Positions 63,616 through 64,000 of a stretch of DNA of 64,000 nt are shown piece after piece. The DNA is from Robertmurraya siralis (GTDB lineage: Bacteria > Bacillota > Bacilli > Bacillales > Cytobacillaceae). A program made the translations under genes and the position numbers. Location of the stretch: the NCBI RefSeq assembly GCF_005502275.1, contig NZ_SWLZ01000013.1, positions 1 through 64,000 of the forward strand. The letters run 5' to 3'. The first letter of the stretch is position 1, and each line of letters begins with the position of its first letter. The notes beneath the pieces were generated by a model that did no database searches, was not told the DNA's origin, and worked only from the letters and a program-made list of their open reading frames with translations.

Positions 63616-64000
63616 TTAGCATCGTTCTATAATGGTTGCATTCGCCATGCCTCCACCTTCACAAACTGCCTGCAAACCAAAGCGACCACCACTTCGTTCC
63701 AACTCATTCATCAACGTGATCATTAGTCTTGCTCCGCTTGCTCCAAGTGGATGACCTAACGCAATCGCACCTCCGTTTGGATTTAGCTTCTTTTGATCTG
63801 CTCCTAATTCTTTTAACCAAATGAGCGGCACTGGTGCAAATGCCTCATTCACTTCATAAGTATTGATGTCCTCAATGGATAACCCAGCTTTTTTGAGCAC
63901 CATTTTTGTTGCTTCAATCGGACCTGTCAACATTAACGTAGGGTCGGAGCCGACAACAGTGCGAGCAACTACTTTACATTTTGGTTTAAGTCCCAGATCA
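63616..64000 (-). CDS. Acetyl-CoA acetyltransferase (thiolase), C-terminal part
   Basis: The last 128 codons of a thiolase, running off the window. NTYEVNEAFAPV, GGAIALGHPLGASGARL (catalytic His region) and AVCEGGGMANATIIE (C-terminal Cys of the active site) are the thiolase II signatures. The frame stays open to the window edge (GSDPTLMLTGP upstream), so the true start lies beyond 64000. First gene of the visible acyl-CoA group. Confidence 0.93.
   Translation of the reverse strand, partial: DLGLKPKCKVVARTVVGSDPTLMLTGPIEATKMVLKKAGLSIEDINTYEVNEAFAPVPLIWLKELGADQKKLNPNGGAIALGHPLGASGARLMITLMNELERSGGRFGLQAVCEGGGMANATIIERC

Overview
The window looks like a chromosomal piece of an endospore-forming, low-GC Bacillaceae bacterium. 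Evidence is the set of small acid-soluble spore protein genes (sspP, sspO, sspN, tlp), CotF-type coat genes, a sporulenol-synthase-like cyclase, near-universal AAGGAGG-type ribosome binding sites, and a gene order sspP-sspO-citB-yneN-sspN-tlp-yneP-yneQ-plsY-yneT-parE-parC that follows the Bacillus subtilis citB-parC region. No rRNA or tRNA gene was recognised, and species cannot be told from the sequence.

Layout. 0-3 kb: a small membrane protein, an IS/repeat scar, then kbl and an SDR-type threonine dehydrogenase (threonine to glycine plus acetyl-CoA). 3.2-5.2 kb: an HTH-PfkB pseudouridine kinase and pseudouridine-5'-phosphate glycosidase behind a perfect 31-bp palindrome. 5.4-10.2 kb: a selenium island with selD (in-frame UGA, predicted Sec18), a SelW/Rdx-type selenoprotein gene (in-frame UGA, predicted Sec14) and selA; selB and selC were not seen. 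10.4-30 kb: the conserved citB-parC core, carrying an IS3-type deletion derivative inside the citB terminator, a tandem AAA+ ATPase, an orphan histidine kinase and a GH18 glycosidase. 30-36 kb: MFS efflux with its regulator, a secreted EF-hand-like protein, a Staygreen homologue, a HAD phosphatase, an AhpD-like protein and an Lrp regulator. 36-38.5 kb: a decayed metal-resistance region (arsC intact, arsB reduced to a frameshifted tail, padR pseudogene, chrA intact) with two copies of one operator. 38.8-47 kb: accessory genes, including a pair of small proteins sharing an HSGNS-x-VDL motif. 47.4-47.75 kb: a type I toxin-antitoxin locus. 47.9-52.3 kb: an MltG-like pair and an adhB-CotF-like sporulation cluster with two divergent paralogous gene pairs. 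52.4-60.3 kb: spermidine synthase-like protein, CapA, an oxidoreductase, a triterpene cyclase, YppC. 60.3-64 kb: an HMG-CoA lyase / aldehyde dehydrogenase / hydroxyacyl-CoA dehydrogenase / thiolase acyl-CoA catabolic group running off the window end.

The strongest non-routine observations are the two UGA-containing selenoprotein genes, which standard ORF calling truncates or misses; the type I toxin-antitoxin locus; the shared operator in the arsenic/chromate region; and the insertion element sitting in the loop of the citB terminator.
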